DNA of 11,134 bases from an uncultured Solirubrobacter sp. (GTDB lineage: Bacteria > Actinomycetota > Thermoleophilia > Solirubrobacterales > Solirubrobacteraceae): positions 1 through 11,134 of the forward strand of contig CALMNS010000515.1 in assembly GCA_937871635.1 (NCBI GenBank). The letters run 5' to 3'. The notes beneath the pieces are model-generated. The model worked only from the letters and a program-made list of their open reading frames with translations, was not told where the DNA came from and made no database searches. Positions 1 to 5,956 of the stretch are shown piece after piece. Numbering within the stretch: the stretch's first letter is position 1; each line of letters begins with the position of its first letter. A program made the position numbers and the translations under genes.

Positions 1-1302
1 GGCGTCGGCAAGCCAGTGACCGTCCAACGCGACACGCCGCAAGTCGCCGAGCTGCTCGCGCGGTCGTCCGCCGGTCCCGCGGTGGAAGGCGTCTACGGGG
101 CGGCGCGCGGCCTGCATTACGCGACGTTGTTGCTACTCGTCGGCGCGGTCTTCTTCCGGCTGCTCGTGTGGCCGGCCAAGACGGCAGCGCGCTGGCCCGG
201 ACGGGTGCTGCTCGGCGCGGCCCTCGTCGGCTTGCTCTCGGCGGCGGCCGGCATCGCGCTGCAGGGAGCGCTGGGCGCCGGCGTCGGCCTGACCGGCGCG
301 CTGGACTCCGCCGTTCTCGAGAACTCGCTCACCACCCGCAGCGGGGAGGCGTGGCTGCTGCGCGCGGGGGCCTGGGCCTTCGTCGTCGTCTTCTTGCTCC
401 TCTACCGGGGATTCCGCGCCCGCGGGGAAGCGGTCGCGCTGGCGGTGCCCATGGCCGTGCTCGTCGGGACGCTGCCGTACGCCGGGCATGCGGACACCCA
501 GTCGCCGCAGGCCGTGCTCATCCCGGCTGACGTCCTCCACGTCCTCGCCGCCGGCGCCTGGCTGGGCGGACTCGTGCTGCTCCTGCTCTGCTTCTGGCCA
601 CGACGGCGTCAGGACGTCGGCGGTGGTGCCGCCGAGGCCACCGCGCGCTTCTCGCGGCTGGCGCTGCCCGCCGTCGTCGTGCTGGTCGCCGCCGGGACCG
701 CCCAGGCCTGGTTCTACCTCGGGTCGGTTGGCGCCGTCTTCACCACCACCTATGGCTGGGCGCTCCTCGCCAAGGTCGCGCTCCTCGCGGTGATCGTCGC
801 CCTTGCCGCCGCCAATCGGCGCCGCACCGCCCGGCTCGCCGGCCCGAACGCCGACGGCGCGCGCGGTCTACGCCGCTCGATGCGAGCGGAGGTCGCCCTG
901 GCCGTCCTCGTGCTTGCCGCGACGGCGACCGTCGTGCGCGCGGCTCCGCCGGCGACGATCGACAGCGGACCGGTCGTGCGCGAGCTCGACCTCGGGCCGA
1001 TGCGTCTGCAGATGGACGTCGAGCCCGGGAGCGTCGGCCCGACCGACTACCACCTCTACCTCTTCGACCGGCGCACCGGAGCGCAGGTCGACCGCGTCGA
1101 AGAGCTGACCGTCAAGCTCGTGCAGCGCGAGAAGGGCATCGGCCCGATCACGCTCGACATCCCGCGCAAAGGGCCTGCGCACTACGAGCTGCTCAACGCC
1201 ACGCTCGGCGTCAGGGGCACCTGGGAGGCGACCATCACCGCCCGCGTGTCCGAGTTCGACGAGTACGCCACCAAGACCGAGTTCAACGTCCAGCCCAAGT
1301 AG
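1..1302 (+). CDS. copD: CopC-CopD family copper resistance/import membrane protein, 5'-truncated, with C-terminal YtkA-like domain
   Basis: Multi-pass inner-membrane protein of the CopD family, which works with the copper-binding CopC domain in copper handling. The reading frame is open to the first base. The in-frame GTG at 16 is probably not the start, because the residues before it (GVGKPV) look like the end of a CopC domain, which in CopC-CopD fusions directly precedes the membrane part. Numbering from the GTG codon, about eight hydrophobic segments run from residue 31 to 310. Histidines lie at membrane-proximal positions 34, 158 and 175, the last in the CopD-like stretch DVLHVLAAGAWLGG. 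After the last membrane segment (about 293-310) comes a roughly 110-residue beta-rich domain (320-428) resembling the YtkA-like domains that end many actinobacterial CopD fusions. The next two genes are also metal-related. The CopC part is inferred; the CopD assignment is firm. Confidence 0.85.
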   Translation, partial: GVGKPVTVQRDTPQVAELLARSSAGPAVEGVYGAARGLHYATLLLLVGAVFFRLLVWPAKTAARWPGRVLLGAALVGLLSAAAGIALQGALGAGVGLTGALDSAVLENSLTTRSGEAWLLRAGAWAFVVVFLLLYRGFRARGEAVALAVPMAVLVGTLPYAGHADTQSPQAVLIPADVLHVLAAGAWLGGLVLLLLCFWPRRRQDVGGGAAEATARFSRLALPAVVVLVAAGTAQAWFYLGSVGAVFTTTYGWALLAKVALLAVIVALAAANRRRTARLAGPNADGARGLRRSMRAEVALAVLVLAATATVVRAAPPATIDSGPVVRELDLGPMRLQMDVEPGSVGPTDYHLYLFDRRTGAQVDRVEELTVKLVQREKGIGPITLDIPRKGPAHYELLNATLGVRGTWEATITARVSEFDEYATKTEFNVQPK

Positions 1303-1310
1303 ACAAGAGG

Positions 1311-1342
1311 GCGCCGCCGGAACCGTCCGGAGTCAGCGGCGC
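1311..1342 (+). terminator. Candidate terminator hairpin after copD
   Basis: An outer perfect 7-bp inverted repeat (GCGCCGC at 1311-1317, GCGGCGC at 1336-1342) encloses an inner CCGGA/TCCGG pair (1317-1321 and 1326-1330). It begins 8 bases after the copD stop codon. There is no T-run, so a classical intrinsic terminator is not proven; high-GC actinobacteria often use stems without U-tracts. The rest of the 131-base gap to the next gene holds only the promoter described separately. Confidence 0.45.
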
Positions 1343-1396
1343 GAGCGTCGGCTTCGTCCGCGGCGGTTCGTGTGATTGCTTCTCATCCGCGAGTGC

Positions 1397-1426
1397 TTGA
1401 GCGGATCTCGGTCGCGGCCGTAGCGT
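1397..1426 (+). promoter_or_regulatory. Promoter of the His-rich gene, leaderless type
   Basis: A -35-like TTGAGC (1397-1402), an 18-base spacer and a -10 box TAGCGT (1421-1426, fits TAnnnT). Seven bases separate the -10 from the ATG at 1434, so the expected transcription start falls on the start codon. No Shine-Dalgarno sequence is present, which agrees with a leaderless mRNA. Confidence 0.55.
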
Positions 1427-1433
1427 CCGGGCC

Positions 1434-1787
1434 ATGAGCACCGATCACACGACCCACCCCGCCCATGACCACGTCCACGGGTCGGGCTGCGGTCACACCG
1501 CCGTCCGGCATGACGGGCACGTCGATTACCTCCACGAAAGACATCTGCACCATCCCCATGAGGACCACGTCGATGAACACGTCCTCTGGGTGGACGCCGG
1601 TCATCCTGACGGCCACACCGAGCCCGCCGGCGGGCACGATGCCGGCCACGAGCACGGTCCGGGGTGCGGGCACGACGCGGTCCCCCACGAGCGCCACACG
1701 GACTATCTGGTGGACGGGCGCCTGCACCATCCGCACGCCGACCACTGCGACGACCACGGGACGGTGGAGGTCATCGAAGCCGCCTGA
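1434..1787 (+). CDS. Histidine-rich, probably zinc/metal-binding small protein with internal duplication
   Basis: A 117-residue soluble protein with no signal peptide or membrane segment. It contains 28 histidines (24%), many Asp/Glu and three cysteines (19, 78, 105). Two copies of a 37-residue unit (residues 13-49 and 72-108) share 23 identical positions. The shared pattern is HxHGxGCGH, AVxH, xxHxDYL, LHHPHxDHxDxH. This composition fits a cytosolic metal buffer or chaperone (Zn, Ni or Cu); the metal cannot be told from the sequence. The Fur-family gene starts 26 bases after the stop codon, so a metal-responsive pair is likely. The ATG is chosen because a -10 box lies 7 bases upstream and the His-rich pattern begins at once. 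Low-complexity His proteins can be annotation artefacts, but the position-specific duplication and the promoter argue for a real gene. Confidence 0.8.
   Translation: MSTDHTTHPAHDHVHGSGCGHTAVRHDGHVDYLHERHLHHPHEDHVDEHVLWVDAGHPDGHTEPAGGHDAGHEHGPGCGHDAVPHERHTDYLVDGRLHHPHADHCDDHGTVEVIEAA
1470..1757 (+). repeat. Internal tandem duplication encoding two His-rich 37-residue units
   Basis: Unit 1 is 1470-1580 and unit 2 is 1647-1757, separated by a 22-codon Gly/His/Asp-rich linker. At protein level 23 of 37 positions match. At DNA level similarity is patchy (for example CTGCACCATCC in both), so the duplication is old and has been kept by selection on the His/Cys/Asp/Tyr positions. Unit 2 has an extra Cys (HCDDH) where unit 1 has Val (HVDEH). 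Confidence 0.8.
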
Positions 1788-1806
1788 GAGCGGTTCTCGT
1801 TACCAT
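1785..1806 (+). promoter_or_regulatory. Promoter and candidate Fur-family operator before the fur-like gene
   Basis: A dyad GAGAGCGGTTCTC (1786-1798, one mismatched arm pair) overlaps the stop codon of the His-rich gene and is followed at once by a -10 box TACCAT (1801-1806). Seven bases later lies the GTG at 1814, the same spacing as in the His-rich gene. An AT-poor palindrome of this size inside the promoter of a Fur-type regulator suggests autoregulation. Operator identity is inferred. Confidence 0.45.
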
Positions 1807-1813
1807 CGGCGGG

Positions 1814-2254
1814 GTGGATGCCGTGACCCGCGACCGGTGGCTCAGCCACGCCGATGAGCGGCTCCGCGGTGCCGGCCTGCGCACGAGCGCGGGCCGCACC
1901 GCGGTGGTCGAGCTGCTCGCTCGCGACGGGGACTGCCTGCTCAGTGCCCAGGAGCTCGTCGACCGGCTCCGGGCTCAGCCGGGAGCCGGGTCGACGGCCA
2001 CCGTCTACCGGACGCTCGAGACCCTGCACGAGCTGGGGCTCGTGCGGCGCTTCGACGGCGGCGAAGGGATCGCGCGGTACGAGATCGCCGACCCGTCCGG
2101 CGAGCACCACCATCACCTCGTCGACGCCGACACGGGCGAGGTCGTGGCCTTCGAGGACGCCGAGCTCGAACGGGCGATCCACCGGATCGGCGAGCGGCTT
2201 GGGGTCCGGCTGACCGGCCATGACGTCATCCTGCGCGGCCGGCGGGCGAGCTGA
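1814..2254 (+). CDS. Fur-family metalloregulator (Zur-like), lacking the CxxC structural zinc site
   Basis: A 146-residue DNA-binding repressor of the Fur/Zur/Nur/PerR family, of normal family length. The N-terminal winged helix has the recognition region STATVYRTLETLHELGLV at residues 60-77. The dimerisation/metal domain begins near GEHHHHLV (HHHH at 98-101), with further possible ligands Glu114 and His136. In most Zur and many Fur proteins HHHHLV is followed by CxxCG; here it reads DADTG, and the C-terminal cysteine pair is also missing. Only Cys41 remains, so no Cys4 structural zinc site can form. The GTG at 1814 was chosen because the frame upstream runs through the His-rich gene and because a TACCAT -10 box lies 7 bases before it; GTG 1823 is an alternative. 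The neighbouring His-rich protein suggests zinc or nickel as the sensed metal, which is inference. Confidence 0.88.
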   Translation: MDAVTRDRWLSHADERLRGAGLRTSAGRTAVVELLARDGDCLLSAQELVDRLRAQPGAGSTATVYRTLETLHELGLVRRFDGGEGIARYEIADPSGEHHHHLVDADTGEVVAFEDAELERAIHRIGERLGVRLTGHDVILRGRRAS

Positions 2255-2262
2255 GCGCTGGG

Positions 2263-2409
2263 TCAGCCGGGCCGGGTTCCGACCGCGACGAGGTACTCGG
2301 CGGCCACGGTGCACGCTCCCGCGTCCGCCTCGCCGTGGGCGGCGAAGACCGCGGTGAGGTCGGAGTCACCGATGCGTTTCCGGAGCCGCTGCAGGAGCGG
2401 CGTCGGCCA
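2263..2409 (-). pseudogene. 3' fragment of an unidentified gene (or frameshifted tail), overlapping the SDR 3' end
   Basis: On the minus strand a frame different from the SDR is open for 54 codons (2427 down to the TGA at 2263-2265) and has no ATG, GTG or TTG start. From about 2400 to the stop it looks truly coding: nearly every third codon position is G or C, and the peptide is well mixed (it contains RKRIGDSDLTAVFAAHGEAD and ends AAEYLVAVGTRPG). The final strand-like EYLVAVGTR resembles the C-terminal strand of class I SAM-dependent methyltransferases, but that is only an impression. It could be the remnant of a gene whose front was replaced when the SDR gene arrived, or the sign of a frameshift. 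The stop is convergent with the fur-like gene 8 bases away, and the two stop codons lie in the arms of a small hairpin (2250-2267). Confidence 0.5.
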
Positions 2410-3181
2410 GCGGGAACTCCACGCCGCTCAGATCGGTCAGTCGCGCAAGCAACGCATCCTGAAACCTCGGGTCAACGGCGTCGGCGGACGGAAGGATCTC
2501 CTCCTGGTGGTAGAAGACGCGGCCGGTCACGGTCGCGGCTGGGTCGTCGCTGACCGCCAGCCAGGTCTGCGTGACATGGGCGAGTGCGAGATCGTCGGGC
2601 GCGCCCGGGCCGCCCATCTTGGTGGACACCCAGCCGGGGCTCACGCTGTTGCTGAGCACGCCCGGCCAGCGGCGCGCGACGGCGAGGCTCAGCGCGATGC
2701 CGAAGAGCTTGCTGTCGCTGTAGGCCTGCATGCCATCCCACCGTCGGCGTTCCCAGTCCAGGTCGCGGAGGCTGGCATCACCGCTCTCGTGCATGCCGCT
2801 GGTGGTGTAGATGAGCCGTGACGGCCGGTTCATCCGCGCGGTCAAGATGTACGGGGCCAGAACGTTGATGGCGACCACGTGCGCGTGGCCTTCCGGCGTA
2901 GCGATGCGCTGGCGCTCGCGGTAGCCGACGCCGGCGTTGTGAATCACCGCGTCGAACGTGCCCAGCGCGTTGGCCTGGTCGGCGAGGTCGAGCGTTTGCT
3001 GCCGACTGGCCAGATCGGCGACCAGCACCGCCTCGGCGCCGGGCAGCCGGTCGCGGAGATCGCTGGCTCGCCGTTCGTCACGGGCGTGGACGACGACGGC
3101 ATGACCGGCGCCCAGAAGCTCGCGAGCGGCCGCTAGACCCAGGCCGTCGCGCGAGCCGGTGATGAAGATTCGTGTGGGCAT
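2366..3181 (-). CDS. Short-chain dehydrogenase/reductase (SDR), NAD(P)-dependent
   Basis: A 271-residue cytosolic oxidoreductase of the classical SDR family. It has the cofactor-binding TGSRDGLG at 8-15, the DL of the adenine pocket at 56-57, HNAG at 81-84 (variant of NNAG), Asn106, and a catalytic Ser128, Tyr154 and Lys158 (YSDSK). PGWV at 182-185 fits the usual PG motif. The frame continues 18 codons upstream, but the ATG at 3181 starts directly before the first beta strand (MPTRIFITGS) and lies 6 bases after a -10-like CATAGT, suggesting a leaderless start. The last dozen residues (DAAPAAAPETHR) look like a random tail and overlap a coding-like fragment in another frame. The gene is divergent from a LysR gene 74 bases away, a common regulator-target layout. 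Its promoter resembles that of the SnoaL-hydrolase operon. The substrate is unknown. Confidence 0.9.
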   Translation of the reverse strand: MPTRIFITGSRDGLGLAAARELLGAGHAVVVHARDERRASDLRDRLPGAEAVLVADLASRQQTLDLADQANALGTFDAVIHNAGVGYRERQRIATPEGHAHVVAINVLAPYILTARMNRPSRLIYTTSGMHESGDASLRDLDWERRRWDGMQAYSDSKLFGIALSLAVARRWPGVLSNSVSPGWVSTKMGGPGAPDDLALAHVTQTWLAVSDDPAATVTGRVFYHQEEILPSADAVDPRFQDALLARLTDLSGVEFPLADAAPAAAPETHR

Positions 3182-3185
3182 CCTG

Positions 3186-3220
3186 CGACTATGCGGCGCA
3201 GTGGACGCAGAACTGAAACA
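3186..3220 (-). promoter_or_regulatory. SDR promoter: TGTTTCAG - 18 nt - GCATAGTCG
   Basis: Read on the minus strand, TGTTTCAG (3220-3213) is followed after 18 bases by GCATAGTCG (3194-3186), and the ATG comes 6 bases after the CATAGT core. The same two blocks with a 17-base spacer precede the SnoaL-hydrolase operon at 5990-5957. A short dyad, CTGCG-N9-CGCAG (3183-3201), overlaps the -10 and could be an operator for the divergent LysR protein. Assignment as -35/-10 is inferred from spacing and position. Confidence 0.5.
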
Positions 3221-3255
3221 ACGATCCTCGACCAAGCCACAACCAGAAGCGGTCT

Positions 3256-4200
3256 ATGGCTGAGCTGCGTCAGCTGCGGGCGTTCGTGGCAGTGGCAGAG
3301 GAACTGAACTTCACGCGCGCCGCCGGGCGCCTGTTCCTGCGCCAGCAGGCCGTGTCGAAGTCGGTCCAGCAGCTCGAGAGCGAGCTCGGCGTGGCGTTGC
3401 TCGAGCGCACGACGCGCGAAGTATGGCTCACATCGGCGGGTGAGGAACTGCTGCGCCGCGGTCGCGAGGTCCTCGCCGCCGCCGACGCGGCGTTCGAAGC
3501 AGCGCAACGGGTCGGCCGCGGCACGGAGGGCGCGATCCGGCTGGGGGTGTCCCCCGCCGTTGGCCCAGCCGAGCGCGAGACGCTGGTCCGCCAGCTGCGC
3601 GACCGGACGCCCGAGGTCACGGTGAACCTCCGCGAGGTCTGGCCCGAACAGGTCGTGCCGCTGCTGCGGGACCGAGGGCTCGACGTCGTGGTCGCGCGCA
3701 CCGCGCCCGCGGCGCCTGAGGTCGACAGCGCGGCCCTCGCCCCCACGCCATCGCAGCTCTACGTCCCCGACGATCATCCTCTCGCGGCGCGCTCGGACCC
3801 GGTCGCCCTCGCCGAGCTCGACGGCGAGCGACTGCTCACCTGGAGCCGGCCGGGCACGCCATTGACCGACTTGCTGCTGTCGCGGCTCGCCGCGCGAGGG
3901 GCGCGGGTGACGCCCGTTGAGGCGCGGATCCTGGGCACGGGGGCAGCGCTGACCAGCCTCGTCGAGCTGCGTGCACTCGCGATCGGACCAGCAGGCTGGC
4001 CGCACGACCGCCGCGTCGTCGAGCTGGCGCTGGCCGAGGACGTGGCGTTGCCGCTGCTCGTCCTGTGGCCGACGGGGGTCCGCTCCGTCGCCGCTGAACG
4101 GCTCCGGGCCGCCGTCGGCACGGACGGCCGGCCGGCTTCGCGCGAACGGACCGCCCCTCGTGAGCCCCATGCCGGACCGAGGGGCTCAGCGCTCGGCTGA
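3256..4200 (+). CDS. LysR-family transcriptional regulator, divergent from the SDR gene
   Basis: A 314-residue DNA-binding regulator. The N-terminal winged helix-turn-helix (residues 3-60) is canonical: LRQLRAFVAVAEELNFTRAA, then a recognition helix in RQQAVSKSVQQLESELG and the wing ending LLERTTREVWLTSAG. A linker helix follows to about 90, then a periplasmic-binding-protein-like effector domain (about 92-295) starting at AIRLGVSP. The ATG at 3256 places the HTH at the usual distance from the start; no good Shine-Dalgarno is visible. The last 17 or so codons encode an Arg/Pro/Gly-rich tail that coincides with inverted repeats, so the protein may have been extended into a terminator region. 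It probably controls the divergent SDR gene; the effector is unknown. Confidence 0.92.
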   Translation: MAELRQLRAFVAVAEELNFTRAAGRLFLRQQAVSKSVQQLESELGVALLERTTREVWLTSAGEELLRRGREVLAAADAAFEAAQRVGRGTEGAIRLGVSPAVGPAERETLVRQLRDRTPEVTVNLREVWPEQVVPLLRDRGLDVVVARTAPAAPEVDSAALAPTPSQLYVPDDHPLAARSDPVALAELDGERLLTWSRPGTPLTDLLLSRLAARGARVTPVEARILGTGAALTSLVELRALAIGPAGWPHDRRVVELALAEDVALPLLVLWPTGVRSVAAERLRAAVGTDGRPASRERTAPREPHAGPRGSALG

Positions 4201-4222
4201 GCGTCGAGGCCAGTAGCGACGC
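4161..4222. terminator. Cluster of hairpins between convergent genes, candidate bidirectional terminator
   Basis: Three successive inverted repeats lie at the junction of the convergent LysR and hydrolase genes. They are TGAGCCCC/GGGGCTCA (4161-4168 and 4181-4188, perfect 8 bp, 12-base loop), CGCTC/GAGCG (4190-4194 and 4199-4203), and GCGTCG/CGACGC (4201-4206 and 4217-4222). The first two fall inside the 3' end of the LysR reading frame. No T-tract is present. Terminator function is inferred from position. Confidence 0.4.
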
Positions 4223-4225
4223 CGG

Positions 4226-5179
4226 TCAGTGCGGCATGTGCGCCTCGAGCCACGCGAGCATCGGCTCGGGGCGGCGCTGGAACTCGAGGTAGCCGTCCCA
4301 CCGAGCCGTCGACCCCTCGATCCAGTGCAGTTGCTTGTCCGACGTGGGCATACTGTCGAAGATCGCCTGCACGTCGCTTGGTGTGGTCAGCACGTCGTCG
4401 CGGACCTGGTAGACGAACGTGGGGACGCGGACGCTCCTGGCCCACGGGCGTGGGTCTCTCGGCTCGAACCCGATGCCCGTGCTCAGACGGATGCGCTGCT
4501 CGAGGTCGTCGATGCGGTGGCCGGGAACGCCGGCGACGGCAAGAACGCCCCCGAGGATCACCTTCTCGGTCACCGGCTGCGGCCCGACCAGGCAACGAAC
4601 GCCGTCGAACGCTTCGGGGTCCTTGCTCATCGCGCAGATCGTGGCGTTGAAGCCCAGGCAGCGGCTGAACAGTGCGGTGGCCATGTCGCGCGTGTCCTCG
4701 CGCGCTCTCGCGTATCGCAGGGAGCCGAGGACGTCGCGCGCCTCGAAGAGCCCACTCGAGGCGATCCCGCCGTTGGCGGCGCCGCTGAGGCCGTGGTTGC
4801 GCAGGTCGTAGGTCAGGACGTTGTAGCCGGCCTCGTGGAGGATCCGGTAGTCCGGGATGAGATCGACCTCGATGTCGTTGCCGCTCGGGGCCCACATCGC
4901 GCTCCACGGCTCGAGATGCGTCGGCATTCCCGAGCGCGTGAAGTACATCGGGTGGTTGGCTATCACGAGGCGGTCCGACCCGGGGGCCGGGATGAACCAT
5001 CCCTCGAGCGGCACGCCGTCGGCCGAGGGGAAGCTGACCTCCTCGAACGGCAGGCCCTGCCCAGACGGGTCCCTCAGGACCGGCGAACGCGGAAGCTGGC
5101 CGAGCGCTCCGGCCACCGACGAAAGGACGTGGTCGATCTGCTCTTCGCTCAGATTCGAGGTGGTGCGGGTGGCGGGCAT
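4226..5179 (-). CDS. Alpha/beta hydrolase with Cys at the nucleophile elbow
   Basis: A 317-residue cytosolic hydrolase-fold protein without a signal peptide. Strand and oxyanion region: RLVIANHPMYF (70-80). A typical fold motif, DLRNHGLSG, lies at 125-133. The nucleophile elbow reads FSRCLGFN (171-178), so Cys174 replaces the usual Ser, as in dienelactone hydrolases (GxCxG). A candidate acid is Asp261 or Asp262 (QVRDDVLTT). A catalytic His is not evident at the usual C-terminal place, where the sequence is HWIEGSTARWDGY (285-297). The activity is therefore uncertain: esterase, lactonase, or a non-hydrolytic relative. The ATG at 5179 is supported by a strong Shine-Dalgarno GAGGAG (complement of 5186-5191), 6 bases upstream and overlapping the stop of the preceding gene. 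The 10-base gap shows the two genes form an operon. The 3' end is convergent with the LysR gene. Confidence 0.88.
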   Translation of the reverse strand: MPATRTTSNLSEEQIDHVLSSVAGALGQLPRSPVLRDPSGQGLPFEEVSFPSADGVPLEGWFIPAPGSDRLVIANHPMYFTRSGMPTHLEPWSAMWAPSGNDIEVDLIPDYRILHEAGYNVLTYDLRNHGLSGAANGGIASSGLFEARDVLGSLRYARAREDTRDMATALFSRCLGFNATICAMSKDPEAFDGVRCLVGPQPVTEKVILGGVLAVAGVPGHRIDDLEQRIRLSTGIGFEPRDPRPWARSVRVPTFVYQVRDDVLTTPSDVQAIFDSMPTSDKQLHWIEGSTARWDGYLEFQRRPEPMLAWLEAHMPH

Positions 5180-5189
5180 GGGATGCTCC

Positions 5190-5900
5190 TCAGACTGTGA
5201 CGGTGGACGGGGTGTCGAGCTGGGCGAGCAGCCCGAAGAAGTCCTCGAGATGCCAGGACTGGACGATGCGACCCTGCTCGAGGCGGTGGAAGTCGAAGGC
5301 GCGGAACTCGACCGCACGGCCCGTGGGAGCGACGCCGAGGATCTCGCCTTCGTGCGTGCCGCGCGCCAGGACGCGCACGGCCACCCGGTCGCCCGTGACG
5401 AGGATGTCCTCGATGTCGGCCCGCAGATCCGGAAACGCGGCGCGCAGGAACGCGACGGTCTGCCTGTAGCCGTCCGGGCCGGCCGAGATCCCGGGCGCGA
5501 GCGGGATGTCCTCCCAGGCGGGAGCCAGGATCTCGTCGGCCACGCTCGTGTCACCCGTGCGCATCGCCTCGTAGAAGCGGCGCACTGTCGCCTCGGCGGC
5601 CTCGGGCGCGTCGACGCCCTCGAGGAATGTCAGCCGGCGCTGCAGCGCGGTCTCGGCGACGACCCGCGCCGGGGCGTACTCGGCCGAGTCGTACCACCCA
5701 CGCAGCCGCTCCATGTCGGGCCATTCGATGATGACCACGCGCTTCTCGGCGGGCCAGTCTCCCTCGGCGACGACCGGCTCGGCGGCGAGGACGCGGAAGC
5801 GACCGCCGTAGAGGGCGACGGCAGACTGCGTGAGCTCGGCGTACCGCTGCGCGCCCTCAGGGTCGAGGATCTCGACCTCGGTGAGGCTGAACGCGGACAT
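5190..5900 (-). CDS. DUF1330 - SnoaL-like fusion protein
   Basis: A 236-residue two-domain cytosolic protein. Residues 2-95 match the DUF1330 fold (small ferredoxin-like alpha/beta dimer; TEVEILDPEGAQRYAEL, YGGRFRV, EWPDMERLRGWYDSAEY). Residues about 101-228 are a SnoaL/NTF2-like domain (ATVRRFYEAMRTGD, WEDIPLAPGISAGPDGYR, AFPDLRADIEDILVTGDRVAV, FHRLEQGRIVQSWHLED). SnoaL domains often act as small cyclases, isomerases or ligand-binding pockets, with the His/Asp pair in this last motif as candidate active-site residues. It is the first gene of an operon with the alpha/beta hydrolase. The ATG at 5900 has the better case: a Shine-Dalgarno AAAGGAG with 6-base spacing, and DUF1330 proteins usually begin right there. 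An in-frame ATG at 5951, 7 bases after the -10, could give a 17-residue extension. The substrate is unknown. Confidence 0.88.
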   Translation of the reverse strand: MSAFSLTEVEILDPEGAQRYAELTQSAVALYGGRFRVLAAEPVVAEGDWPAEKRVVIIEWPDMERLRGWYDSAEYAPARVVAETALQRRLTFLEGVDAPEAAEATVRRFYEAMRTGDTSVADEILAPAWEDIPLAPGISAGPDGYRQTVAFLRAAFPDLRADIEDILVTGDRVAVRVLARGTHEGEILGVAPTGRAVEFRAFDFHRLEQGRIVQSWHLEDFFGLLAQLDTPSTVTV

Positions 5901-5905
5901 GTGGT

Positions 5906-5913
5906 TCTCCTTT
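5906..5913 (-). promoter_or_regulatory. Shine-Dalgarno deciding the start of the DUF1330-SnoaL gene
   Basis: Minus-strand AAAGGAGA, with the AGGAG core 6 bases before the ATG at 5900. It is one of the strongest ribosome binding sites in the window and favours 5900 over the upstream in-frame ATG at 5951. Confidence 0.8.
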
Positions 5914-5956
5914 GTGCGGATTGAACGCACGCCGTGGATGGGCGTGATCATGGCCT

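Noticed and set aside
1434..1787. Treating the His-rich frame as a random low-complexity artefact
   Set aside because: The two units keep position-specific residues (Cys, Tyr, Asp, Pro as well as His) and the gene has a well-spaced promoter, so I kept it as real.
3133..5000. Minus-strand frames overlapping the first LysR gene and the hydrolase (3133-4170 and 3774-5000)
   Set aside because: Arg/Pro/Ala-rich sequence without motifs, lying over well-supported genes.
4229..5200. + strand frame opposite the hydrolase (323 codons)
   Set aside because: Antisense to the real hydrolase, no ribosome binding site and no recognisable domain.
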